A stretch of 64,000 nucleotides of DNA from Cyclaneusma minus (lineage: Eukaryota > Ascomycota > Leotiomycetes > Marthamycetales > Marthamycetaceae). The stretch is taken from NCBI GenBank assembly GCA_037179335.1, contig JAKZHN010000014.1:496001-560000 (forward strand). Direction: 5' to 3'. Position numbers and translations under genes: made by a program. A model generated the notes under the pieces. It did no database searches. It had not been told where the DNA came from and was given only the letters and a program-made list of their open reading frames with translations. Below are positions 36,440 through 46,138 of this stretch, piece after piece (positions within the stretch are counted from its first letter, which is position 1; every line of letters starts with the position of its first letter).

Positions 36440-37800
36440 AACATTTCGAGTTCTTGAGCATACCATTCCCTGTCAGCATATTCGGCAGTATCATGGAGCA
36501 ACCAAGTCACGAAAAGATGATGGACTACAACTGGCCATCAAGGAATACATCCCTCTCAGTGATAAAGCCATCGATTCCAGCTCGGTCACCATCATGGGGG
36601 CTCAAGCCACTGGCATTTTGAAAGTATGTGCTGTTGTTTGTCATATCTCCCTGCTGCTCAATCCAGATACTAGAGTATATCTAATGTACGTGCTCTTCTA
36701 GGAGGCTTATGAGCCGCTATGGGGCGATTTACTCGCGCATTCCGAGAAAAATGGCTTCGCGATTCGCAGTATGTGGATAGCAGATGTTTCCAACATAGGG
36801 AAAATGGTGTTTTGAATGAACACGTCCAAGGCGATGACCGTATGATTCTCCTCAGCTGCCACCGCCGAAAGAACCGAGTCTATTTCTAATATTAAGCTTA
36901 GCCTTCGGGTTGACCATTCGCGAGATCTCCTTTATATGGTCAATACATTTCACGAAGAAATGCCACGGCCTATCGTTGGCATCGGCCATAGCCCAGGTGC
37001 TACGATACTGTGAGACCTCACAAACTTCTACCAAGTCCAATGTGGCTGCGAGGCTGGTTTTAACAAACTCCGTCAGGGCAAACCTATCGTTCATGCACCC
37101 CCGTCTCTTCGCCTCACTACTCCTCATAGAACTCTCAGCCCAAGAAGACACTCCACCAGGATCCAACGCCTCCCTATGGGGCTACAGCAACCGCCCTGAT
37201 CTCTGGCCCTCTCACTCCTTCGCCTCCTTCTCATTCCGCGAAAACAAATTATCCAAACATCTAGAACCTCGCGTATTATAAATCTCATCAAGTTCGGCTT
37301 ACGCCCAGTCCCAACCGCCGTCTACCCCTTATCTGACACCGTAGGGTACACGAACGTGCCGTCACACTAACCACCACCAAACACCAAGAAGTATGGTTCT
37401 ACAGTCGTACCCAACTTTGTGCCGCGTCGCGAAGTGTCGCCAGGCGAGAAACCGGACAGGGAAGAAAGGCTGATGGCTCCAGACGTCGATCTCCACGGCG
37501 AAAGGATGTATCTGTTTCGTCGTCCCAGAAGTCGCGTCGTGTTTTGAACACTTGCAATACTTGCGTCCGTTGACGCTTTTCGTTTTCGGTGGCGAGAGCC
37601 CTATTTCTGCGCCGGCTATGCAGTGTGCGAAGATGCATCGCACGGGCAGGGGGCTTGGTGGAGGGTGAGGTGAGGAGGCGGGGCAGGCGAGGAAGCATTT
37701 TTTTGGGAGCGGGGACATGTGGTGAGGTGTTGGCGGGGGTTGGAGGGGTTCTGGGTTGCTGATGAGAAGATTTTGAAGGGGCATGAGAGTGGAAAGTCGG
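36440..37800 (+). pseudogene. broken alpha/beta-hydrolase (fungal peroxisomal/metabolite-cluster type)
   Basis: Remnant of a gene of the alpha/beta-hydrolase family that fungal annotations call toxin-biosynthesis (AKT2-like) or LPX1-like. Recognisable pieces in order: FRVLEHTIPCQHIRQY (from 36440), an intron-like gap at 36624-36701, then EAYEPLWGDLLAHSEKNGF. A frame change near 36800 brings an in-frame stop at 36813-36815. The nucleophile region reads VGIGHSPG instead of the usual GHSMGG and hits a stop at 37011-37013. The segment SFMHPRLFASLLLIE lies in another frame (to 37281), and FGLRPVPTAVYPL and the C-terminal LFVFGGESPISAPA in further frames. At least four disruptions make it non-functional. 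The damage is by small indels, not C-to-T mutation. Confidence 0.82.
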
Positions 37801-38811
37801 CGAGAGGGAGGGGCTGGTTGTTTCGGATGTTTCGGACGAGTGGATGAGAAATGTAAGGAAGGGGCCGAGGGCGAGAAGACCGGTTGTGGTGAAGACTAAG
37901 CTTTGATGCGGTGTGGCGAAGGAGGCGACTTTGGCGTACTTTGGCGCTCTGGGCGCAATCCTTCACTGCCATAAGAATGGCTCGGTGATGACTGGAAAAG
38001 ATACAGCGAGAGTAATAGGGTCTGTTACGGTTCTAAGCGGAATTGTATCCGCACTTATCCCCTACACTGTAGGTGAGACATTGAAGGTATGCAAGAATTT
38101 CTTCTCAAGATGAGTATTCCGGAGCCGTCTGGGATACCGAGGAAATTGAAATTCTACTACGGCGGCGGAATGAACGAGAAGTGATACCAATTCGCTTGTC
38201 ATCAACGGCTCTAGACTGCTAAGCTGCTTGACCTAGGGAATGAAGTCAGGTGGATGAAAGGGCGTCGATGACGAGGTCTCGGAGAGGGGAGACTGCGCTT
38301 CGATATATTGTCCGTAGAATCTTGAGCTTGATGTGCTGGATCGAATTGGCCTGAAGGGGTTTACTGGACGTGCTCTCGGCTTGCTGATCCAGTTTTCTGG
38401 CAAAGCAGCCTCCGAGTCGCGCGGTTCGTTCTGATCTGCAAGCTTGAAGCTGCTTGCGAGGGATACCTCGCTGTGTTGTGGACTTGGTCTGGATCGCGGG
38501 ATACCTGGACGCGCGCGGTCGTCGCGTGCTGAAGAAGAAGACTTGTTCAACGTGTCGTCTAAGGGGCTGATAAGGCACCAGAACAGTGGCAACACGTTTT
38601 GGGGTTGGCAAGGCCTTCGACCTCGAGAGTGAGATCGTGAACTGGCAAGACTGTCTGATGGTGACAACGGGGGCTTAACCATGAGCATTCAAGCACGAGC
38701 GGGGAGGTGGCGTGACCATGAGAGTGAAGTCGGCGGCTGGTCATGCGGGGAAGAAAGACGACTAACGCACGTCTTGAGAATAAGGTAAGTAGTGACAGCT
38801 GACAAGGGTGT
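37801..38811. other. intergenic with Ser-rich minus-strand frame
   Basis: A minus-strand open frame at 38233-38688 is rich in Ser, Pro and Arg and reads like the tail of a fungal protein, but it lies beyond the stop of the Pth11-like gene and has no start or domain I can support. A plus-strand frame at 37913-38113 has two hydrophobic stretches and no recognised family. Neither is called as a gene. Confidence 0.35.
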
Positions 38812-40049
38812 CTATTTCCCGGCCGAAGATACTCGGACGTCGTACTCGTTCTGCACGAGAATTTTGTCAGCCGAAATATCACTCCGCCTATCCTTGTTGC
38901 CATCCTGAGCCACTGTCACCAAAGCGATATTGTCTTCATAGCTTGTGCCTGTGAAGCCATCCCTTCCTTTATCAAAACATCGAAACCCAGCCGCGTGATG
39001 ATAATCTTGACTCGCTGTTTTGGCTTTCGACAAGCGAACAGTCTGGCCTCCATCACTACTGGTGTAGTCGTCCTGTGATACCTTGGAGAGGAATCGGGTT
39101 CCTTGAAGACAGTGGACGAAGACGGGTCGGAAGGTCAAGAGACATCCGGCTATCAAGTAGGTGTCTGTTTCTACTATGCTCCATATCATCAAATCCACGG
39201 ATGCCCAGGTGCCATCGTCGTAGGCGCTGGCTTGGAAGAAGTAGGTGAAGCGAAGGATTGAAGTTGTCAAGCCACTTTTGAAATGTCAGTGATATGCTCT
39301 GTAGACGAGAATACGATGCAACCTACACGCTGCCGATTGCAAACGTTATCGTCAATCCCATCTTTAACTTCATTGATGTGTGAAGCTTCCAGACGACTGA
39401 TAATGGCAAGACCAGCATGGCGACATCCGTTACAATATTCGGCAACGACCCCCATCTCGTAAGGGCTGGCTCGTTCAAGCAATGCCCTGGTATCGTTCGG
39501 TTCCAGTTGTACTCGAAAGGATGACAGAGACTCAAAGCCATGGCGGGTCCGATGATCCCATTCAGTAGCACCACCGCAGCAATGAGATAGATACAATATC
39601 TGTACATCTTCGAAGGAAATAGTCGTAGATAGAGCGCGAGAGCCGCAAGCTTCGGCCAACCCACACAGAAAGAATAGTAGAATGACACTGCGAGAATATA
39701 TTTGTAGTAGGCTGTCATTTTTGGCGGATCTAGTTCTTCCCAAGCTGCTTCGTGACGGCCTACACCTCCGTATATGACGAAACCTGATGTGAATTTAGCA
39801 ATAATTACGATGAGGAATGGGAGCATATAGAAAATACGAACATATTGATAGAGCAGAGAAACCGATTTGCAGCCCGAGTGATAAGAGCGTGAGGTAGTCA
39901 TCGAGGCCGTGCTTGACCTTCGCTAGGTATCGGCCATAAAAGCGTACAGCAACAAAGAATATACAGATGGGGACAAAAGCGCTTGCTGTTGCAATAAGTT
40001 TCCAACCTCTGTCCTCATCGATATACTCTTGTGAGGGAGGCGTTGACAT
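38812..40049 (-). CDS. Pth11/SAT4-type rhodopsin-domain membrane protein
   Basis: Second seven-helix protein of the fungal Pth11-related family in the window. Introns at 39784-39841 and 39275-39326 give 375 aa from MSTPPSQEY at 40049. Landmarks: RFYGRYLAKVKHGLDDYLTL after helix 1, VGRHEAAW, the helix-3 segment SFYYSFCVGWPKLAALALYL, CHPFEYNWNRTIPGHCLNEP in the loop, NIVTDVAMLVLPLSVVWKLH in helix 5, and GLTITFAIGSV in helix 6. The 110-residue tail is polar and Ser-rich. The first intron's donor is weak (GTTCGT; an alternative GTTTCT lies 21 bp upstream and gives 368 aa). The receptor role and ligand are inferred from the family only. Confidence 0.86.
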
Positions 40050-42093
40050 CACGTCGAGTTCTGTACAAAACGCATAGAGTAAGATATTGCGCTTCTGACT
40101 TAAAGTGAACAAGACTCAACAATGGTAAAGTGTGGAAAAAGTCGAAATTTCGAGAGAAGACGGGAAGGAATACATAAATAATCAAGCTATCCAGGGAATA
40201 CCCAGGGAATACAAAACGGCGATCTGTAAACCCGCCACTTCAGCTTCTCCCGCTGGTGGGGGGCCGCGAAGCATTCTGATTGAGCCGTATCGTCGAAGGA
40301 TGCTATTATCCCTGGCACTGCCGTCCCGACCCGCTACTCCAGATTCTCAGTCCCGGGAAGGCTGAAGCCGTGCGGAGTGGCTGCATGGAGGATTTGGAAA
40401 AATTGGCTCAGTGTTGCATTTGAAGAATCGATATCCTCAAACGGCGGATGGCGGATGATTGTAGGAAGTACCGGGTACTGCGTGGCAGAAATGATACGAG
40501 CAAACGGCGACCGGTGGGTGACTGCTTGACTCCCTTACATATGATATTAAAGCCACAAGGCGGGTTTGAGAAGGACTTCATGGCAGATTGTGTCGTGGTC
40601 GTCGGATGTAGATTGTGAGATTCGAGCATAGGTTGGATTGAAGTTGGAATAAAGTGATTCCAAAAAGCGGGTCGTCTGTTAGGCAGTATCTCACATTTCA
40701 GCCCACTTTGCTCTGGGTATATGTACTTCAATTTCCATTCCAGGCCGTTGGATTGTCCGAAGACCAAAAGCACAAGGACGATGATTAACCACATATACGA
40801 GGGACGAGTCCACCCCACGTTGCATGCATGATTAGTACCAACCATCGTGCTACATACGTCCCCCCTTGTTCCGTGACACACGGAGTCATTATTTGCGATT
40901 CGGCAGTATAGCATTTTCAGTCCCCCAATGACAACATCGAACCCCCTCATGCAGCTCAGCCCCACGAACCGACGAAATTTGTTTTCATCCCACCTTGACG
41001 ATAACGAGAGGCAGTTTCTCACACCCCCATCAGCTACTCTACCACCTCGTCTACGAAAGCCCCGAGCACGTTCACTAGCTCTGCAAGTATATACGCTACA
41101 TGCTTCATTGAGGTATACACACTTTGATAGTCGGGTCTGTGAAAGCTGGATACAAGAGTAACTGCTTGTCTGAACATCACCCCTACCATCTCCGCGTGGT
41201 TAGTTTGGTCATGATTGCTTTTGTCGTCTCCTGTCGTTTAGGCTGTCTCTTGTTGTCTGGAGTTCCTCTCGCTTGGAGTTTTCTTCCGTCACTTGGGCTT
41301 TTCTTTCGTCACTTAAACCTAGCCTGTATTTTTTTACGGTCACTCGAATTTTCTGAACAGCAATCAAGTGAGACTACCGAATGGTTCATGCCCGCCAGAG
41401 ACATCACAGCCTTGGCATAAGCTCAAACTATCGAGGACTATTTAGTCGTGAGGACTGAAGCTGCTATTGCCATCCAAGCGTCTCTGTGAGTGAAAGCTGA
41501 AATCAGTCACTTGTGCAAACTTGGAAGTTGAGACTTGAGGGTTGAAGGTGCTCGTGACTCAAGTTATTCGGCACGTCATGGTGTTGCACAGAATATATCT
41601 CGTGCTAATCTGGCTCCGGGTCTCGTCAGATTTGTCTTAGAGTGTTTGTGTATCCCATACGTTCAGCCACTTGGCGACCACACTCGATTCCCACCACCGA
41701 GGCACGAACTTCGATAGTATCGACACTTCTTGGAAACTTGTCAACTACAGAGTATGGTTATGGAGATACCGGGGCACTTCATTGTTGAGGTTGCAGCTTT
41801 CAAGCAGTTGATCCTGGGTGCCGGCGTCGGCGATCAGCATTTCTACCAGCCGAGCATCGCAATCGGACAACATTGCGGATCTTCACTCTCACATCTCTCG
41901 ATTGTTACAGTATTGCTGGTGCAAATTCGCATTATTTCTGCCGTCAGTCCTCAAAGAGTCTCGCGGTAATGTAATGTTGGCATCGTTATCGTCAGATCGG
42001 TTCTTGCTTCATTTATTCGAAATTGATCGGAGATGCGACTCACAATACGTTGCCGAAATCTGGAAATTGTTGATGACCGGCAGGTGGATTCAA
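40050..42093. other. gene-poor interval, no gene seen
   Basis: About 2 kb between the receptor's promoter and the secreted-protein pair. A 204-codon minus-strand frame (40408-41022) has one hydrophobic stretch but looks like chance. Short T-rich tandem units at 41263-41320 are listed separately. GTTGAGGTTGC at 41784 recurs at 43181 and marks the left part of the duplicated segment. Confidence 0.4.
41263..41320 (+). repeat. three T-rich 18-20 bp tandem units
   Basis: Units begin at 41263, 41281 and 41301. The last two are TTCTTCCGTCACTTGGGCTT and TTCTTTCGTCACTTAAACCT. A fourth weaker copy may follow at about 41330. Confidence 0.6.
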
Positions 42094-42136
42094 GTATTGC
42101 TGAGGAAATGTTGGAGGCTCAAGAAAGCATAAAGAG
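42094..42136 (+). promoter_or_regulatory. promoter-like block shared by the secreted-protein pair (copy 1)
   Basis: GTATTGCTGAGG at 42094 is followed 35 bp later by ATAAAGAG at 42129, a possible TATA element 238 bp before the start codon. The same pair of motifs, 36 bp apart, precedes the second gene. The shared spacing supports common descent and perhaps common control. Confidence 0.5.
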
Positions 42137-42366
42137 GTCGAGGAGAACACTTTCTTGCTTTCTGGTAAACCAGAGCGACCGTTCACTCCTCCGACTCTCT
42201 TCCTGAATCTCGAAGCATCAGCCCGTACTCTTCTACTATCATCACTCAGATCATCAAGCTTCGAAACCACCTGTCAACCTCCATCTCCCCCGCCATCTTT
42301 TCGTCGCCGTCTGTCCGCCTCCACCTTCCACTACCTCACTTCCGCAACCTCGCTTCCACAGCAATC

Positions 42367-42762
42367 ATGAAGTTCTCCCTCATCGCTGCTACCCTCTCTG
42401 TCCTCGCGAGCACAGCGAGTGCCCAAATCGCACAATACCTCTGCCAGGATCAACAACAAGGCAGTTGTATCGCCCTTTACACGTGCCAAGCCGTGCAAAT
42501 TACGGACAATCAGTCCCAGACCTTTTGCTCCTTCTCCCTATTCGATAACCAATGCACCATCGTCCTCGCAAATGTAAGCCCGAAAAGCGGCATCACGCTT
42601 GGCAAAGTCCTGGAGATCGTGCAGTTGAACCCGAGCTTCGGGACAGACATTTTGGCGGAGTGGGAGTTCTCTGGGACCAACTATACTGGCGCTGCGGGTC
42701 AGCTCTGTGGCCAGGATTGCGCCTACACATTCGGTACTTTTCCATGCCAGCAGCTTAATTAA
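42367..42762 (+). CDS. small secreted cysteine-rich protein (paralog 1)
   Basis: Intronless, 131 aa. The signal peptide MKFSLIAATLSVLASTASA is cut probably before QIAQ. The mature chain of about 112 residues has eight Cys: YLC, GSC, YTC, TFC, NQC, QLC, QDC and FPC. Shared segments with the gene at 43613 are C-x5-C with YTCQ, LFDNQC, VLEIVQLNPSFGTDI against YVTQLNPSADTDI, and GTNYTG. Asn-x-Ser/Thr sites are NQS, NVS and NYT. The length, secretion signal and even Cys number fit fungal effector or apoplastic proteins, but no named family is recognised and no activity can be assigned. Confidence 0.85.
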   Translation: MKFSLIAATLSVLASTASAQIAQYLCQDQQQGSCIALYTCQAVQITDNQSQTFCSFSLFDNQCTIVLANVSPKSGITLGKVLEIVQLNPSFGTDILAEWEFSGTNYTGAAGQLCGQDCAYTFGTFPCQQLN

Positions 42763-43400
42763 GTGTTGGAGGGTGATTTGAACTTCGGCTTGCATGCTTT
42801 AGGGAGTGGATCTGGAGGAAGTTGTTACTAGTGATATCTCTTTAATGTTTATTTGGTAGTGAGAATACTAGCCCTTCGTGGCACGTATTGTTAGCTTCAT
42901 CTTTGACAGCAATCGGAGCTTTGAGTGTTTTGAGAATTCAAGTTTGTTTAAAGTTATGAAATGAAAGCTGTCCCAGGTCATCAAATTTATTCAAACTGTC
43001 AAATTGTCTTAAGTCCTGTCAACCCGAGTGATAAATATTGATTGTACTTAGTTATCACGAGAATATCATGCCGTGATTGACGGGAAGATGCACATGGTAC
43101 TGCTAGAAACCGAGAATTTGGTCTGCATAAATCAATGGATATGGCACTCAAGAGTCAGTGGAAAGGACGGGTATCCAAGTGTTGAGGTTGCCGCTGGAAT
43201 GAGGATCCATACCTTTTGTAGCAGTCTGTATTTGGCGGAATGTTATAGAATTTCACTGTACCAGCTGTCTTTCTCGTGTACTACACAATACTATCCCTAA
43301 GAATTTCAATACAGCGCGATGATAGTTATGAATAGTTACAGTTACCTTCGTGCTTCCCCCATATCGAAACCCAACAGAATCTCGACTTTGTTGGCTGCAG
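42763..43400. other. intergenic between the secreted-protein paralogs
   Basis: Moderately AT-rich spacer with the 3' flank of paralog 1 and the left part of the duplicated promoter region (GTTGAGGTTGC at 43181). No gene is seen. Confidence 0.5.
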
Positions 43401-43444
43401 GTATTGCTGAGGCGTTGACCGGAGATCCACAAGAATATAAAGAG
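43401..43444 (+). promoter_or_regulatory. promoter-like block shared by the secreted-protein pair (copy 2)
   Basis: GTATTGCTGAGG at 43401 and ATAAAGAG at 43437 (within GAATATAAAGAG), 36 bp apart, 176 bp before the start codon of paralog 2. It matches the block at 42094-42136. Confidence 0.5.
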
Positions 43445-43612
43445 CTCTAACATCCTTTGCTCTCTCTCGTAACAGCCGCCACCATCACCCCTTCGCTTGA
43501 ACCCCTCCTATCGCGAGCTTCAAAGACAGAGTCAATTATCCTTGCAAAATCTTGCATTCTTTATAACCACCTCCGTCTTCCACTGGACCACCACCTTATT
43601 TCCAGATCCACA

Positions 43613-44035
43613 ATGAAGTCTCTCTCCCTCATCACCGCTACCCTCTTTATCTTCGTTACTGCAGCAGATGCACAAGGTGGAGAACACTACTGCCAGCAAC
43701 AGACCGACGCCGCCTACTGTACCGCTATATACACTTGCCAAGTGGACACTTCGCGAGCGGATACAAACGACCCCCAGGCAAAACCCGTGTGCGATTTCTT
43801 CGTCCTCGATAACCAATGCAACATTCTCGACGATAACCCGGACCCATTCGAAGGCGATAAGCTTGCTGAATCCCTGCCATATTTTGTATATGTCACCCAG
43901 TTGAACCCAAGTGCGGACACAGATATTGCTGCACAGTGGGGATATAATGGAAGCAACTATTCTGCGACTGGTCAGGACTGTAGTGCCGGATACATTCGTT
44001 GCTCCTATGCGCTTGGGAATTTCCAGTGCCGCTGA
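43613..44035 (+). CDS. small secreted cysteine-rich protein (paralog 2)
   Basis: Intronless, 140 aa. The signal peptide MKSLSLITATLFIFVTAADA is followed by QGGEHYC. Eight Cys match those of paralog 1 in order: HYC, AYC, YTC, PVC, NQC, QDC, IRC and FQC. Spacing is kept between Cys 2-3 (five residues), 4-5 (eight) and 7-8 (eight), while the loops between Cys 3-4, 5-6 and 6-7 differ in length. Paralog 2 has a more acidic middle (DDNPDPFEGD). N-glycan sites NGS and NYS lie near the C-terminus. It is the last gene before the AT-rich repeat block, about 250 bp from its border. No named family is recognised; effector-like by architecture. Confidence 0.85.
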   Translation: MKSLSLITATLFIFVTAADAQGGEHYCQQQTDAAYCTAIYTCQVDTSRADTNDPQAKPVCDFFVLDNQCNILDDNPDPFEGDKLAESLPYFVYVTQLNPSADTDIAAQWGYNGSNYSATGQDCSAGYIRCSYALGNFQCR

Positions 44036-44251
44036 GTGTTGGAACTGGTAGGAGGAGGTGAAAATTCTGAACGTGCCTGAAGTTGGTTGCTAGGGAAATC
44101 TGTTTGGACTGTTGGTAGTGGTGAAGGTGATGGGTGACGGAGCTCTTTTTTGACTTTCGAGTTCTCGGTTAATGTCAGTCACACGCAGGGGGGCTGGCAC
44201 CATGATAAAAAGCGATAGTATTTATTCGTGGGTGGCTGCAGAACCCTAAGG

Positions 44252-44294
44252 GTCCTGGAGCTCTAGCGCTAAGGCTAGGGTTAAGCCCTAGCCT
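44252..44294. repeat. two small palindromes at the border of the AT-rich block
   Basis: ACCCT-A-AGGGT at about 44253-44263 and the 9-bp inverted arms AGGCTAGGG / CCCTAGCCT (44272-44280 and 44286-44294) around TTAAG. The second can form a perfect hairpin. Composition switches to strongly AT-rich within about 40 bp to the right. The CCCTA core resembles the fungal telomere unit, but there is no tandem array. Confidence 0.6.
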
Positions 44295-44539
44295 GGTGGG
44301 AAATTAACACCCTTTCTACGATTATTATTATAATTATTATTATAATGGTGTATTGTGGCTAGATTTTTAAATAGAGTAAATAAACCCTTTTAAAATTTAT
44401 AATTATATAATTTAAATATATTTAATAATTTTAAATTTTAAATTCCCTTAATTCTAATTTATTATTATTTAAATTTTTAAACCATGCCTATTTTAGCTAG
44501 AAAGTAATAATAAATAGGCTAAAAAAATAACTTGGTTAA

Positions 44540-45425
44540 AAGGTTAGCTATATTTTTCTTGCTAGTAATATAATTAAATTCAATAATTTTTTTAAGCTTA
44601 GCAAAATTATATATAATAAGTATTTATATATTTAATGCATTGCTAAATCCTAGCTTTTTATATAATTAGGTTTATAAAAATATTATTTGCAAAAAAAGGG
44701 CATATATAACCAATTTTAATTAGGAATTTCTATATTTAAAAAATCTTTTAAATTAATTTATTTAAAGTATATAGCTTAGATTTTATAAAGTTTAAAAAAT
44801 AAAATCTTGCTTTTTGAATTTTTAAAAAATTAAAGCGCTAGCTATTATTAAAACAAATTTATTACAATATATATATATATATATATATATCAATTTTTAA
44901 TATAATTAGCGTTTAAATAGCCTAGAATTTCTAATTTAATAAATTTAAAACTAATGCGTTAATAAATAATTTCTAGTAATGTTTAGCTTTAAATATAACA
45001 AAATAACTATTATAAAGCATTGGTATAAATAATGCTCGGATTAAAAGCAAATTAAATTAATTTAATAATTTCAAATGCTATATTTGGCCTAATATTTACG
45101 GCTGTATATATAATAAAGCCGATTTTATATAAATAATTATAAATCTCGACTATTATAATTTTGCCAAAATTGCTAATTAAAATTTTATATATTTTTTTGG
45201 GTATAAAAAATAAATTTAAAATAATAATTAGATATATTAAAATGCGTTAATATTTTAATTAAATATAATTTCTAAAATATAATTATAAAATTATCCAATT
45301 TGTAAATTAAATTAATGCTTAGAAAGCGCTTGGCCTTATCCAAATTCTTTATATTAAATTTGAAATTAAATTTAGCTTTAAAAGCTATAATAAGATTTTT
45401 AATTAATTTAAAAATAAGGAAATAT
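44540..45425 (-). mobile_element. Ty1/Copia relic (RT end and RNase H)
   Basis: Reading the minus strand, one frame gives IRPNIAFEIIKLI, then FAFNPS, then LEILGYLNANYIKN. This matches the Copia reverse transcriptase end (TRPDIAFA...FNSNPS) followed by the RNase H start (LxGYSDADYAGD), with Asp changed to Asn as RIP predicts. Further left, KFKKQDFIF fits the SKKQ...VALS segment and LAMH-IYKYLLYI the TKHIDIRYHF segment. Stops interrupt it many times. It abuts the LTR of the Gypsy element at 45431. Ends and LTRs of the Copia copy are not seen, so it is a fragment. Confidence 0.7.
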
Positions 45426-45430
45426 CACAA

Positions 45431-46138
45431 TAGTCAAAAAAAATTTGGCAAATAGAATGCATTATACGTATTCCTTAGCTATAAAGAATAGCCGCTGCCC
45501 TTCTCAAGTAAAAATAATAGCGCCTAAATATTGTGCGCTAGGAGCCTTGCTTAGCTTTCTTAATAAGCAATGCTTTCCTTTTGCGCACCTTTAGCGTACG
45601 TGTTTTATAAAATGCCTATAAAACGCTTTTTTTGGCCCTATATAATAATTGTCCCCCTTTTTATAGCTTTAGGCCCCGAAGCTTCCAAATGCGGACTTTC
45701 GCTTTTTGGTAATTTAATATTTGGCTTTGGTTATTAATTTCGGCTTTTTATTTTGGCCGCGTAAATTGGTAGGCTTTTATTAATTTGCTATTATTAATAA
45801 TTACCTTTAAATTTATTTTTGCCTAATTTTTAAAGTCTTTATTTTAATATATAGCTTGCATTATTTATTATTAATTGATTTTATGTTTTTATTTAATTGA
45901 TTTTATTATTTTAATTTCCATTTTTTATTTTAAAATTTATTGGGGTTTTATTATTTTTATTAGCTTATATATATTTTCCCCGCTTTTGCGCATGCCTTTT
46001 TTGCAAATATTAAAAGGTTAATATAACGGCGGCTTATTTTAAATAATTGATTTTAGGGTTTTTTTATTTTTTTATTTTTTATATACGCATTATATATTTT
46101 TTGCAATAATAATATAATAATTTTTAAATGCATTTTTA
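45431..46138 (-). repeat. LTR of Gypsy element 1 (left, 3' LTR)
   Basis: About 708 bp. It matches 53002-53679 from TAGTCAAAAA onward through GCATTATACGTATTCCTTAG (copy 2 has GCGTTATACG) to the TGCATTTT end. This copy keeps more C and G than its partner. Confidence 0.8.

Noticed and set aside
40408..41022. 204-codon minus-strand open frame with one hydrophobic stretch
   Set aside because: Composition is not protein-like outside the stretch and no family is recognised.
44253..44294. Interstitial telomere repeat
   Set aside because: CCCTA/TAGGG occur only as two short palindromes. There is no tandem TTAGGG run.
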